A stretch of DNA of 64,000 nt from Clostridium lundense DSM 17049 (GCF_000619945.1 NZ_JHVC01000017.1:25092-89091), one strand, 5' to 3'; counted from the stretch's first letter, positions 43,540 through 53,181 are shown. Notes: generated by a model not told the origin, from the letters alone. Program-made: numbers and translations.

Positions 43540-45573
43540 ATGACTTTAAAAAAGAAACTGCCAATAATTATCTCCCTAATTATATTTTTATCCCTTTCCT
43601 TAACTGGTACAATCAATTATATTCAATCTTCAAAAGCCATGATAGATTCTACCAAAAATTCCATGATCTCTATTAATGAAAGGGTAGTCTCCACTATGAA
43701 TACTATTATAAATAGGGAGCAAACTTTAGTTACTATATTATCAAATAGAAGTAATATAATAGCTCTTATGAAGGCACATAATTCTTCTAAACTAGATGAT
43801 AATTATAAAAAACTTATTCAATCAAACAATGAATGGTTAAAGGGATATGTTAAAGAAGTAGGAAATATAGAACATGCCTTTATCGTAGATTCTAAAGGGT
43901 TAATTATTTCTGATAGTGAAGCTAGCACTATTGGTAAAAACGTATTAGATAGAGATTACCATAAAACAACTATGAATGGCTCTAAAAGTATAGGTAGTTT
44001 GGTGGTTTCAAAATCAACTGGTAAACAAATTATTGTATTTACATCACCTATAAAAGTAAACAATGAAATATTAGGCTATGTGGGAACTGCAGTATTAGCA
44101 GAAAGTTTTTCTGAACATTTATCAAACATAAATATAAATAATACAAAAGGAAGTTATGGTTATTTATTAGACAGTAAAGGAATTATGATTTATCATAAAG
44201 ATTTATCTAAAATAGGAAAACCTGTAGAAAATGAATCTATAAAAAAGGTGGTAAGTGATATTTCTTCAGGCAAAACCTTAAAGCCTGCTTCTGTAGAATA
44301 TACATATAACAACGCTAAAAAAGTAGCTGCATATAATTTTGTAGATAAAACAAATTGGATATTAGTAATAACCAGTGATTATAATGAAATAATATCTCCT
44401 ATAACTAAGTTAACTAGAATTATAATTATAGTTAGTTTTCTAGCTATAATTATTTCAATATTAATAGCTACATTCATATCTAACAAGATAACAACGCCTA
44501 TTATAAAAATATCAAGGCTAGTTGATAAAACATCTAACTTAGATTTAGAACATGATAATAGCTATGATGAGTATTCTAAATACAATGATGAAATAGGAAT
44601 AATATTCAAATCAACAACTGCTATGAGAGAAAATTTAAGAGAAATGATTAATCAATTATCAAGTATTAGTAACAGCATAAACAACAATGCAAATATGGTA
44701 GAAAAACTAACTGCTGAATTAAAACTATCTTCAACAGAAACAAATACAGCAATAGAAGGCCTCACAGCTGCTATGGAAGAATCTGCTGCCACTATAGAAG
44801 AAGTTTCTGCTTCCTCCACAGAAATCGAAAATGCTGTTAACTTAATGGCTCATAAAGCCACAGAAGGCTCTATAAATGCAAATGAAATTTCTGATAAGGC
44901 CGATAATATGCAGGTATCTTCTAAAAAAGCTAAGGAAAATTCTATTACAGTGTATTACACAGTAAAGGATGAACTCTCTAAAGCTATTGATGGGGCTCGT
45001 TCCGTATCTAAAGTAAATGAGTTGGCAGAATCTATATTAAATATTACAGGTCAAACAAATCTTTTAGCATTAAATGCAGCTATTGAAGCTGCTAGGGCTG
45101 GAGAAGCTGGAAAAGGCTTTGCAGTAGTTGCTGAAGAAGTAAGAAAACTTGCTGAAGAATCTTCAAAAACTGCATCTAATATTCAAACAATCATTAAGCA
45201 AGTAAATAGTTCTGTATTAGCTTTAATAGAAAGTTCTAATAAAATATTAGAATTTATAGATAAAGAAGTTACTAAAGATTATGATATCCTTATACAAACT
45301 GCTGAGGAATATAAAAAAGACGCTAATAATTATAATGAAGTTATGACAGAGTTTTCGGCTACCTCAGAAGAGTTAACTGCATCAATAACTGGTATTGCAA
45401 AAGCTATTGGAGAAATGTCCTTAACCATAAACTCAAGCACAGATGAGATTACAAGTATTTCTGATAAATCCTCATCTCTTAATGAAAAGGTATTAGTAAT
45501 TGAAAATACTTCTATAGAAAATAAAAATAGTGTAACTGTATTACAAAGTATTATTGATAAGTTTAAAATATAA
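43540..45573 (+). CDS. Methyl-accepting chemotaxis protein with extracellular Cache-type sensor
   Basis: A 677-residue chemoreceptor. Membrane helix at about 8-28, an outer sensor region to about 288 with the dCache pattern (AFIVDSKGLIISDSEASTIG, YGYLLDSKGIMIYHKD), a second helix at about 288-310, HAMP, and a cytoplasmic signalling domain whose tip reads QTNLLALNAAIEAARAGEAG followed by KGFAVVAEEVRKLAEESS. It would gate CheA according to a small ligand such as an amino acid or organic acid; the ligand cannot be named. ATG at 43540 follows AAGGAGGACAATATT. Confidence 0.93.
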   Translation: MTLKKKLPIIISLIIFLSLSLTGTINYIQSSKAMIDSTKNSMISINERVVSTMNTIINREQTLVTILSNRSNIIALMKAHNSSKLDDNYKKLIQSNNEWLKGYVKEVGNIEHAFIVDSKGLIISDSEASTIGKNVLDRDYHKTTMNGSKSIGSLVVSKSTGKQIIVFTSPIKVNNEILGYVGTAVLAESFSEHLSNININNTKGSYGYLLDSKGIMIYHKDLSKIGKPVENESIKKVVSDISSGKTLKPASVEYTYNNAKKVAAYNFVDKTNWILVITSDYNEIISPITKLTRIIIIVSFLAIIISILIATFISNKITTPIIKISRLVDKTSNLDLEHDNSYDEYSKYNDEIGIIFKSTTAMRENLREMINQLSSISNSINNNANMVEKLTAELKLSSTETNTAIEGLTAAMEESAATIEEVSASSTEIENAVNLMAHKATEGSINANEISDKADNMQVSSKKAKENSITVYYTVKDELSKAIDGARSVSKVNELAESILNITGQTNLLALNAAIEAARAGEAGKGFAVVAEEVRKLAEESSKTASNIQTIIKQVNSSVLALIESSNKILEFIDKEVTKDYDILIQTAEEYKKDANNYNEVMTEFSATSEELTASITGIAKAIGEMSLTINSSTDEITSISDKSSSLNEKVLVIENTSIENKNSVTVLQSIIDKFKI

Positions 45574-45588
45574 AAAAATTACAACAAA

Positions 45589-45704
45589 GCTTTTTAGAGC
45601 AAAGAGCACAGATTATAGAGTATAGATTGCTGAGCAACTTTTCATCTATGCTCTTTGCTCTATTATCTATGCTCTGAAAAAAGTTCTGGAGCAATCTTTT
45701 TAAT
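45589..45704. repeat. Heptamer-hairpin repeat reaching into the TPR gene
   Basis: Left arm AGAGCAA AGAGCAC AGATTAT AGAGTAT AGATTGC; right arm TCTATGC TCTTTGC TCTATTA TCTATGC TCTGAAA, complementary; flanked by AAAAGTTCTGGAGCAATCTTTT. Lacks the long core. The right arm contains the stop codon and final codons of the minus-strand TPR gene. Confidence 0.7.
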
Positions 45705-46577
45705 TAATACAAGTTCCTCATCTTTTTTCATATAATCTATAAAATCCGGATATAATTTTATAGCTATCTTTATATCATTAATTCCTTCATCTATTAATTT
45801 TTCATGAACATAAAAACAAGCCCTATTATAATAAAGATATGGTTCTTCTGGATTATTTAAAATTCCATCACTTATAATATGAATAGCTTTATCATAACTT
45901 CCCAGCTCTTTATAAAGTACAGCCAAATTAAGAAAACTATACCCATATTTTTTATTTTCACATATTGATTTTTCATAATACTCTATTGCTTTATTAGAAT
46001 TCCCTAACTTTTTTGATATAACACCCATATTAAATAGTGCCATATAATGATTAGGATCTATTTCTAAAGCTTTTTTCATTTCTTCTAAAGCATGATAATC
46101 CTTATTTAACTCTTCATATATACACCCTAAATTTATATGAGTCCAAAAATCTATAGGTTGTATTTCTTCTGCTTTTTTATAATATTTAATAGCACTTTCT
46201 TTGTCTCCCATCTCATCATATAAATTAGCTAAAAAAAAGTATGCTTTATGATAATAAGGATTTATGCTAATTGCTTTTTTATAATAATTTATTGCCTCAT
46301 GGTATTGTCCCTTATCTTCATATAGTATGGCTAACCCATAATATGCCCGCTCTTCTTCAGCTATATTAATTACTTCTCTATATTTTTCCTCTGCCATAAT
46401 CGCATTATCCAATTCATCATAAAGCAGTGCCAAATCTAAAATTAGCTCTATGTTTTTCCTTCCTTCTGGTAGATTATAAGCCTTATTGAAAAACTGTAAT
46501 GCTTTTATTATCTGCCCATTTCTCTTGAAATTTTTACCAATATTTTTATAGTTTTCCATCATGTAATTATTATTCAT
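45663..46577 (-). CDS. Tetratricopeptide-repeat protein
   Basis: A 304-residue soluble protein made almost wholly of TPRs, about seven 34-residue units (for example YYGLAILYEDKGQYHEAINY, KAYFFLANLYDEMGDKESAI, FMALFNMG-type helices and SFLNLAVLYKELGSYDKAIH). A protein-protein scaffold; partner unknown. No enzymatic domain or signal peptide. The last ~14 codons (IKKIAPELFSEHR) fall in a repeat element, so the native C terminus may have been replaced. ATG at 46577 follows TTGGAGAGATGGTAAT. Confidence 0.88.
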   Translation of the reverse strand: MNNNYMMENYKNIGKNFKRNGQIIKALQFFNKAYNLPEGRKNIELILDLALLYDELDNAIMAEEKYREVINIAEEERAYYGLAILYEDKGQYHEAINYYKKAISINPYYHKAYFFLANLYDEMGDKESAIKYYKKAEEIQPIDFWTHINLGCIYEELNKDYHALEEMKKALEIDPNHYMALFNMGVISKKLGNSNKAIEYYEKSICENKKYGYSFLNLAVLYKELGSYDKAIHIISDGILNNPEEPYLYYNRACFYVHEKLIDEGINDIKIAIKLYPDFIDYMKKDEELVLIKKIAPELFSEHR

Positions 46578-46845
46578 ATTACCATCTCTCCAACTACCTT
46601 AAATTTAATAATTTTCTATCAAATATAGTTTACCACTATCCCCCACTACATTTGCAAATTTTAATATATATACTGATTAAAATCAATATGCTAAGTTAGC
46701 CTTAAATATAATTTTTGGTGAAAATTTTAGATATATTTCCACAACTTAATCATTGATAACATATTCAATACTAAATATAATTGTATTCATCATGTATATT
46801 AAATATTATTTTTAAAACTTAATTTAACCAATAAGGAGAATGAGT

Positions 46846-47988
46846 ATGAAAAAAAGTATTTGTAAAGTACTAAGTATGCTTGTTTTATTAGTTTCTACTG
46901 CCGCTCCATTGCCGAAAGTTAAAGCTGCTGAAACAACCGGTATAACTAGAAGCACCGCTGAGCAAAGAGCCTTAAACATGATTAATCTTAAATGGACATA
47001 CTCTTCAGATAAAAACGGTATCATAGATCCAAAATATACTAACCTAATTACATCTCCAAAACAGTTTACCAATGTTACTACAGCAGAGTTTACAGGAATA
47101 CCTTATAACTGGGGCGGACAAGACTCTCTAGATTCTTTTTCAATTGATTCACCTTGGACAAACTTTTTAGATGCCATAAATAAAGGTGCTCATGCTGGAA
47201 ACGTAAATACCGAAGCTGGATATGGATATATTTCAGGAACTGCTGGTATAGACTGTTCAGGATTTGTTCAAGCGACATTTAATATAAAAGATTATAAGCT
47301 TTCTACCTCAACCCTTTTCAATAAATATTTTACAAAAATCAACTTAAATGATTTAAAGCATATGGATATTTTGGACAAGCCATGCGATCATGTTGTTATA
47401 TTTGATAAATGGGGTACATTAAATGGTGTCTACGGTGCTTTTACCTATGAATCAACTACTGACGATATCTATGGTGGAATACAAGGAACAAAAAAATATT
47501 TTATAAGCATGAATGAAATTAACAAAGGATATATTCCAGGAAGATATGTTAATATAATTGAAGAACCTACAACACCTCCAATTACTCCAGGAATATTTGC
47601 CAAAGTAACTAATGCTAATGATTGGATTAATTTTAGAAGCGGTCCTTCAACAGATTCTGCTACTATAAATACCATACCACTAAATAGTATTATTTATTTA
47701 ATGGATTATTCCTCTGGTTGGTATAAGGTAAATTATAATGGTACTACTGGTTGGATATATAAAGACTTTGTTGGCTTACTTGATGAAGGCAAATATGTTA
47801 CTGTAAATGGTGTTTATGCTTTAAATATTAGAAGTAATCCTTCTGCTAGTTCTTCCATACTAAGTGTATTATACAAAAATCAATATGCAGAAGTAATTGA
47901 TTATTCAAATGATGGTTCATGGATGAAAATAAGAATAAATGGAGTGGAAGGCTGGTCTTCTAGCAAATATTTAAAATATATATATTAA
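46846..47988 (+). CDS. Secreted NlpC/P60-like cysteine peptidase with two SH3 domains
   Basis: A 380-residue exported protein. Signal peptide MKKSICKVLSMLVLLVSTAAP...VKA, then a papain-like domain at about 30-235 with PYNWGGQD and the catalytic Cys in GIDCSGFVQ, and a probable His in CDHVVIFDKWG. Two bacterial SH3 domains follow at about 250-310 and 315-380 (WINFRSGPSTDSATINTIP, ALNIRSNPSASSSILSVL). It probably cleaves peptidoglycan peptide cross-links outside the cell. The order (catalytic first, SH3 last) and large insert between the WGG and the Cys are unusual for NlpC/P60. ATG at 46846 follows AAGGAGAATGAGT. Confidence 0.85.
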   Translation: MKKSICKVLSMLVLLVSTAAPLPKVKAAETTGITRSTAEQRALNMINLKWTYSSDKNGIIDPKYTNLITSPKQFTNVTTAEFTGIPYNWGGQDSLDSFSIDSPWTNFLDAINKGAHAGNVNTEAGYGYISGTAGIDCSGFVQATFNIKDYKLSTSTLFNKYFTKINLNDLKHMDILDKPCDHVVIFDKWGTLNGVYGAFTYESTTDDIYGGIQGTKKYFISMNEINKGYIPGRYVNIIEEPTTPPITPGIFAKVTNANDWINFRSGPSTDSATINTIPLNSIIYLMDYSSGWYKVNYNGTTGWIYKDFVGLLDEGKYVTVNGVYALNIRSNPSASSSILSVLYKNQYAEVIDYSNDGSWMKIRINGVEGWSSSKYLKYIY

Positions 47989-47997
47989 TTTGTAAAC

Positions 47998-48045
47998 AAA
48001 AATGCTCTAGGAAAAGATTATCGTTTCCTTAGAGCATTTATTTTT
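47998..48045. terminator. Bidirectional terminator
   Basis: AAATGCTCTAGGAAA and TTTCCTTAGAGCATTT arms with ATTTTTA following; sits between converging genes and abuts the stop of the aminopeptidase gene. Confidence 0.88.
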
Positions 48046-49012
48046 AAATGCAAACTTCCCCTTGTTTTAATATTACCTTACCATCTGCTATAACTGTAGG
48101 TTTAGTCATTATAAGGTCATAATGGCAGGCTGCTTTAACATTTCCACCTAAAGTAATATTAGTTCCAATTCCAATATGTACAGAACCATATACGCCTTCG
48201 TCCTCTAACATAAGTCCTGTAAATTTACAATTTGGATTAAGCCCTACCCCCATTTCTGCAATATTATAAACAAAAGGATCATTTTTAAGAGCTAAATTTT
48301 CTCTTAAAATGTCTGCTTCTTTTCCACCAGAAATATCTATAATCATACCTTTGCTTACCTGAATTTTAACATTTTCCTTTAAAATTCCTATTCCTATATA
48401 AGGTATGCTTGCGTCAGCTACAATTACTCCTTCTGCAGTACCTTCTAATGGTGATACATTTGCTTCTATTGTAGGCACAGGAGCAAATTCTCCTGAAGAA
48501 ACAATACAAGTTAAAGCGTTTCCTCTTCTTCCATGAGCTGAAAAAGTTAAATCTGTTCCACTAGGCGTAGTAAGCCTTACTTCCTTGCTATTTTCTAAGG
48601 CTTTAGCTACAGCCTTACAAGTTACTGAAGCCAATTCAAAATTTGCTTCTATTCCTCCACTTATAAGCATATCTTCCTCAAATTGAGTAAGCATTATTCC
48701 TCTAGAGTTAGCATTTACTGCTTCCTTTACTGCCTTAGTATGAGTAATGGATTTTGAAACAGCACATATAAATACATCACTGCTTTTCATTGCAGCCGCT
48801 ACAGTTTTTGGTGGTTCCTCACCATCTCTTTCTCTAGGTACTATGTACATAATTGTAGGCTCTGATCCTACTGCATATACTGAAGTTGCTATACTTTCAA
48901 CAATGTTTTTTGTTTTATATTCCCCAATAATTAAAACCTGTTCTTTTTCCTTTACCTTTGCACAAACTTCTATAATAGTTTTTGCCCCCCTGCCCATAAG
49001 AACCTTTTTCAT
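48044..49012 (-). CDS. M29-type leucyl aminopeptidase / NicX-like metal enzyme
   Basis: A 322-residue protein of the thermophilic aminopeptidase M29 superfamily, which also holds 2,5-dihydroxypyridine dioxygenase. Features are RLTTPSGTDLTFSAHGRRGN, FAPVPTIEANVSPLEGTAEG, ELGVGLNPN-type IAEMGVGLNPNCKFTG and, near the end, YGSVHIGIGTNITLGGNVKAACHYDLIM with the expected His and Asp ligands. It is shorter than classical M29 peptidases (about 400). Peptidase activity is therefore a family-level call. ATG at 49012 follows AAAGGGGGATTTAATT. Confidence 0.78.
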   Translation of the reverse strand: MKKVLMGRGAKTIIEVCAKVKEKEQVLIIGEYKTKNIVESIATSVYAVGSEPTIMYIVPRERDGEEPPKTVAAAMKSSDVFICAVSKSITHTKAVKEAVNANSRGIMLTQFEEDMLISGGIEANFELASVTCKAVAKALENSKEVRLTTPSGTDLTFSAHGRRGNALTCIVSSGEFAPVPTIEANVSPLEGTAEGVIVADASIPYIGIGILKENVKIQVSKGMIIDISGGKEADILRENLALKNDPFVYNIAEMGVGLNPNCKFTGLMLEDEGVYGSVHIGIGTNITLGGNVKAACHYDLIMTKPTVIADGKVILKQGEVCI

Positions 49013-49039
49013 AATTAAATCCCCCTTTTATATTAAAAA

Positions 49040-50737
49040 CTATTCAAATTTAAATTTATTTATACTTTCCATTAATTCTTGTGACATATTACTTAATCTA
49101 GTAGCCGTTTGAGCTAATTCATCTGTAGAAGCACTTATTTCTTCTGAAGAAGCTGCTACATCCTCTGTAGAGGCATTTATTTTTTTAGCAATAGATAATG
49201 CTTCTTCATTTTCCCTTAAAAGCTTTATCTTTTCCTTACTTATATTTTTAGCTGAGTTATTTATAGAATCTATCCTTGGTACAATAACTTGTATTAAATG
49301 TATTACCTGATCATAAGAATTCATGGATGTAGTTGTTACCTGTTTTGAATTATCTAATTTTTTTCCTATATACTCCGTGGAATTTATGATATTAACAGTT
49401 TCCGTTGATATTTTTCCTATTAATTTACTTATGCCATTTGATGAATCTCTTGTTTCCTCTGCAAGTGCTCTTATTTCCTCTGCTACTACTGAAAAACCTT
49501 TACCTTCCTCCCCTGCCCTAGCTGCTTCTATAGAAGCATTTAGTGCTAAAAGATTTGTTTGCTCTGCTATATTATTTATTAATATTGAAATGTTATTAAT
49601 CTCTTTAATATCATTTCCCAATGAATTTATTTTCTCTATAAATTTTTTAAAATCTTTACTTATATGGACTATATGTTGAATTAATTTTTGCATATTATCC
49701 ATATTATCCTTTGATATATTATCAATGGTTATGGAATTTTGTGCTACTTCTTCTATATAACTTATCATTTCATCTAACTCTATGTCAAATTTTTGAAAGA
49801 AACCATTTATATTCTCCAAATTCTCCCACTGGCTTCTTGTACCATGGGCTGCATTATTAATAGTTTCAGAAACTTCCCCGGAACTACAGGATAATTCTTC
49901 TGATACCGACGCTAACTCTTCTGAATATTGCAGGGCTTTTGTTGATTGATATTTTATATTGCCTAATAAATTACAAAAACTATCTTTAAATTCATTTATC
50001 GATATTGATATTTCTTCAATTTCATCTTTAGAATTTACTTCTACACTATTCAATAGATTTCCTTCAGACATATCTTCTAAAGAACTTTTAATTATATTAA
50101 TATTTTTAGATATTCTTTTGGATAAAATATAACTAGTTATAAATGATACTATTATAATTAAAAATGAAACAAAGATAAAACTTAATATCATTCTGTCTTT
50201 CATAAATTGATAATCTGCTCCATTATAATCTGCTCCTATGATCGCTATTACTTCACCTTTAGAATTTTTTATAGGAGCATATGCAGAAATAAAAATACCC
50301 TCACCATCTTTGATTAATTTACCTGAACATGATACAGTACCATTAAAGGCATCTTTCATTTCTTTTTCAAGAGTATATGTACTTTCTGGCGTATCAGCAT
50401 TTTTTATACTGGAATCTACAATAAAATAGGCACTTTTTTCATCCTTTATTCCCATTATATATAAGTATTTTATATTCTTGTCATTCCTAAAGTTAATCAA
50501 TTGCTGCCTAATATCTTTATATTCATTACTATTAATATCTTTATCTTGTATCACTTTCATCAATTCATCTGTATTTACTATAGATACAGACTCATTAGCA
50601 GCATTAATTGCTTCTGTTTTTCCTTCCCTTACCAAGGATTTGTAAGTAAAATAATTGGATGCCATTACAATTAAAATACATACAAATGAAATCATCATCA
50701 TAGCAGTTAACATCTTTTTTCCTATAGAGTTTTTCAT
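49040..50737 (-). CDS. Methyl-accepting chemotaxis protein, small periplasmic-type sensor
   Basis: A 565-residue chemoreceptor: membrane helix about 10-30, an extracellular PAS/Cache-like domain (IKYLYIMGIKDEKSAYFIVD, GIFISAYAPIKNSKGEVIAI), second helix about 184-204, HAMP, and signalling domain with tip EQTNLLALNASIEAARAGEE then GKGFSVVAEEIRALAEE. Ligand unknown. ATG at 50737 follows AAAGGAGGAAATCT. A weak sigma-28-like box (TAAT-N15-TTCGACAA) lies about 40 bases upstream. An independent terminator separates it from the next chemoreceptor gene upstream. Confidence 0.92.
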   Translation of the reverse strand: MKNSIGKKMLTAMMMISFVCILIVMASNYFTYKSLVREGKTEAINAANESVSIVNTDELMKVIQDKDINSNEYKDIRQQLINFRNDKNIKYLYIMGIKDEKSAYFIVDSSIKNADTPESTYTLEKEMKDAFNGTVSCSGKLIKDGEGIFISAYAPIKNSKGEVIAIIGADYNGADYQFMKDRMILSFIFVSFLIIIVSFITSYILSKRISKNINIIKSSLEDMSEGNLLNSVEVNSKDEIEEISISINEFKDSFCNLLGNIKYQSTKALQYSEELASVSEELSCSSGEVSETINNAAHGTRSQWENLENINGFFQKFDIELDEMISYIEEVAQNSITIDNISKDNMDNMQKLIQHIVHISKDFKKFIEKINSLGNDIKEINNISILINNIAEQTNLLALNASIEAARAGEEGKGFSVVAEEIRALAEETRDSSNGISKLIGKISTETVNIINSTEYIGKKLDNSKQVTTTSMNSYDQVIHLIQVIVPRIDSINNSAKNISKEKIKLLRENEEALSIAKKINASTEDVAASSEEISASTDELAQTATRLSNMSQELMESINKFKFE

Positions 50738-50875
50738 AGATTTCCTCCTTTAAATTTTTTGTGCTATTTTGTCGAAATTACCACTATAATTATTATAATA
50801 CATTTTTTTTACCTTATATATTATTTTCCTCTTAATTATTCCAGGTAAATGTTTCCTTAAGCTATTTATTATAGA

Positions 50876-50906
50876 AAAAAACGAATTCCTAAGAATTCGT
50901 TTTTAA
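50876..50906 (-). terminator. Terminator between the two chemoreceptor genes
   Basis: AAAAACGAATTC-CTAA-GAATTCGTTTTT, near-perfect arms, T-runs on both strands, about 55 bases after the stop of the upstream chemoreceptor gene. Confidence 0.9.
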
Positions 50907-50962
50907 ATATATAATTATTTACAAATTAGCAATAAAAATTATAGTAGTAACATCAATGGTTA

Positions 50963-52666
50963 TCAGTCTAAATTAACTTTAAACTTATCTACATTTTCCT
51001 CCATATTTTCTATCATATTGGATAGTTTTTCAGCTATAGAAGTTACATCTTCTCCATTAACACTTATTTGCTCAATAGAACTAGATATCTCTTCTATAGA
51101 TGATGATATTTCCTCTGATACTACAGAAGCTCCATTTATTTTTTCAAATAATTCCTCACTCTTATTATCAATACTTATAGTAGAATTACTTAAAACATTT
51201 ATATTAGGTATTATTTCTTGTAACAACTCTACTATTTTCTTAAAAGAATCAATGGTATTATTAATAATATCCGTTCCCTTATCTAATTCATTTTCCACAA
51301 ATTTATTTCCACTTATTAATTCATTACTATCTTGAGATATATTATTCACCAATGTTTCTATACTTTCTGCAGATGCCTTACTTTGTTCTGCTAACTTTCT
51401 TACCTCTTCTGCAACCACCGCAAAACCCTTTCCAGATTCTCCAGCTCGTGCAGCTTCAATGCTTGCATTTAAAGATAGAAGATTTGTTCTTTCCGAAATA
51501 CTATTTATTATATTATTAATTTGATAAATTTCTGTTATATTTTTTTCTAACTTTAAAATCCTATCTGAAAACATACCAAAAGAACTTGTTATATTTTGTA
51601 TAGAATTTATTAAGGTATTCATATTACTAGTACTATCTTTAGCCATATCATCTACAGATTTTGATTGACATTCAATATTTTTTATATTTTGGATTATCCC
51701 CTTCAATTCATTACTAAAATCATCTACCATCTTATTTATATTTATTAGATCTTCTGATTGTTCCTCTGTTCCCCTTGCTATTTCTTGTGTAGCTGCTGAA
51801 GCACTTTCCAAAGATGCTTGGATCTCCTGAGATATGGAAAGTAATTCTTTAGACTTCTCATTTACATTACATGACTTTTCTTTTACTCCGTTTATCATTA
51901 TTGATACATTTATAATAGTTTTATTAAGAGATTTTTGTATAAATCCCATTTCATTATTTCTATCTGAATTGAATTCTACAGTTAAATCTCCATCTGCAAT
52001 CTTATCTACATTTTTTATAATATTTCCACACTGTTTCTTTATATTATTTATTACAAATGCACATATTAATGTAAACAAAACTATTCCTATTATAACAACA
52101 ATTATAAATATTTTAATACTTAATAAATAAGTCTCTTCATTGTTATTCTCCAAATCATCAGCATACTTTTCATTGTACTCTATTAACCAGTTTAATTTAG
52201 ATTCTATATTATTACTAAACTGATCTAATTTCTTTAAATCTTCTTCGGCTAATTTATGTCCTTTTGATAATTCATTATCCAATTTATTCCAGAAATATAT
52301 ATAATCATTATATTCTTTATTAAATTTATCTAGTATATCTTTTTCATCTCTATCGAGATTAGTATTCAAATAACTTTTTACACTGTTTTTTAACTTTTCA
52401 TCATAATTTCTTATAACATTATCATAATTTTTATCATAATATTTATTAGCCCTATTTACTTGAATCCTTATACTTAAATAATTACTCTTTATATTATTTG
52501 CTTCTATAATTGGATGTACATTTTCTTCATGCATTGTAATACAATTTTTATTAATATTTCTTATAGTGTATGCTCCTAGAGCCCCTAAAAATACAATAAT
52601 AACTATAGCTAATATCTCCATAACAATCATACATGTGGAAATTTTTAAATCCTTAATTTTTTTCAT
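50963..52666 (-). CDS. Methyl-accepting chemotaxis protein under a cobalamin riboswitch
   Basis: A 567-residue chemoreceptor with a four-helix-bundle sensor: membrane helix about 12-34, an outer all-helical region to about 185 (MHEENVHPIIEANNIKSNYL, then YYDKNYDNVIRNYDEKLKNS), second helix about 187-208, HAMP, and tip SERTNLLSLNASIEAARAGE then KGFAVVAEEVRKLAEQ. Such sensors bind small molecules directly or via binding proteins. The nearest element upstream on the same strand is a full cobalamin riboswitch with its own promoter and no intervening gene, suggesting expression rises when B12 is scarce. ATG at 52666 follows AGTAGGAGTGAGCTATTAG. Confidence 0.92.
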   Translation of the reverse strand: MKKIKDLKISTCMIVMEILAIVIIVFLGALGAYTIRNINKNCITMHEENVHPIIEANNIKSNYLSIRIQVNRANKYYDKNYDNVIRNYDEKLKNSVKSYLNTNLDRDEKDILDKFNKEYNDYIYFWNKLDNELSKGHKLAEEDLKKLDQFSNNIESKLNWLIEYNEKYADDLENNNEETYLLSIKIFIIVVIIGIVLFTLICAFVINNIKKQCGNIIKNVDKIADGDLTVEFNSDRNNEMGFIQKSLNKTIINVSIMINGVKEKSCNVNEKSKELLSISQEIQASLESASAATQEIARGTEEQSEDLININKMVDDFSNELKGIIQNIKNIECQSKSVDDMAKDSTSNMNTLINSIQNITSSFGMFSDRILKLEKNITEIYQINNIINSISERTNLLSLNASIEAARAGESGKGFAVVAEEVRKLAEQSKASAESIETLVNNISQDSNELISGNKFVENELDKGTDIINNTIDSFKKIVELLQEIIPNINVLSNSTISIDNKSEELFEKINGASVVSEEISSSIEEISSSIEQISVNGEDVTSIAEKLSNMIENMEENVDKFKVNLD

Positions 52667-52765
52667 CTAATAGCTCACTCCTACTTATTTGCTTAAATTC
52701 ATAATAATCTAAAAATTATCAACTCATAATCCTACACCAATTAAGTAAAGTTTGCTATTCCGAAT

Positions 52766-52802
52766 TAAAATATAAACAATAAATCAATATGTTCATTGAT
52801 TT
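52766..52802 (-). terminator. Probable expression-platform hairpin of the cobalamin riboswitch
   Basis: Minus strand AAATCAAT-GAACAT-ATTGATTT followed by the U-rich ATTGTTTATATTTT. The 5' arm can alternatively pair with TTGATT just after the aptamer, giving a possible antiterminator. The U-tract is weak, so this is tentative. Confidence 0.5.
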
Positions 52803-52829
52803 TCCCTCCCCCCGAAGGTTTAATCAAAA

Positions 52830-52992
52830 GCTTTAGGCAGGTTTCCTGGCTTACGGTTCATTCTCCATCCTCCTTCCCAGAATACTAAATTCCAGTGGTT
52901 TAGGACTTAGTCGCCGTATACAGTAGCGGGGCTGCAGCGGATTTTCACCACTTTCCCTTTTAACCTCATGAAAATAAGGCACCTAAAACTTA
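52830..52992 (-). ncRNA. Cobalamin (B12) riboswitch
   Basis: The minus strand carries the conserved blocks in order: TTTAGGTGCC, GAGGTTAAAAGGGAA, GTGGTGAAAATCCGCTGC, AGCCCCGCTACTGTATACGG, CCACTGG, TGGGAAGG and finally AAGCCAGGAAACCTGCC with TAAAG closing P1. The central B12-box region is complete. The only gene downstream is the chemoreceptor at 50963-52666. Confidence 0.95.
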
Positions 52993-53007
52993 AAATATTA
53001 CCATTTA

Positions 53008-53036
53008 AGTATATAAAATTTAATTACATACTTCAA
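53008..53036 (-). promoter_or_regulatory. Sigma-A promoter of the riboswitch-chemoreceptor transcript
   Basis: TTGAAG, exactly 17 bases, TATACT on the minus strand, placing the start just before the aptamer. Confidence 0.65.
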
Positions 53037-53095
53037 CAATACTTGTTATTTTTCATAACTTTTCTCATAAGATTGTTAGTTTATTGATAAAAATT

Positions 53096-53139
53096 AAGAG
53101 TAACTTGTAAAAAAATGCACTCTTTTACAAATTACTCTT
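53096..53139 (-). terminator. Terminator of the PTS operon
   Basis: AAGAGTAACTTGTAAAA and TTTTACAAATTACTCTT, 17-base arms with one G-U, then AATTTTTATC on the minus strand, about 45 bases after the ptsI stop. Confidence 0.85.
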
Positions 53140-53181
53140 ATTCTTGATAACACCTATTATAACATATTGATTCTAACTTCC

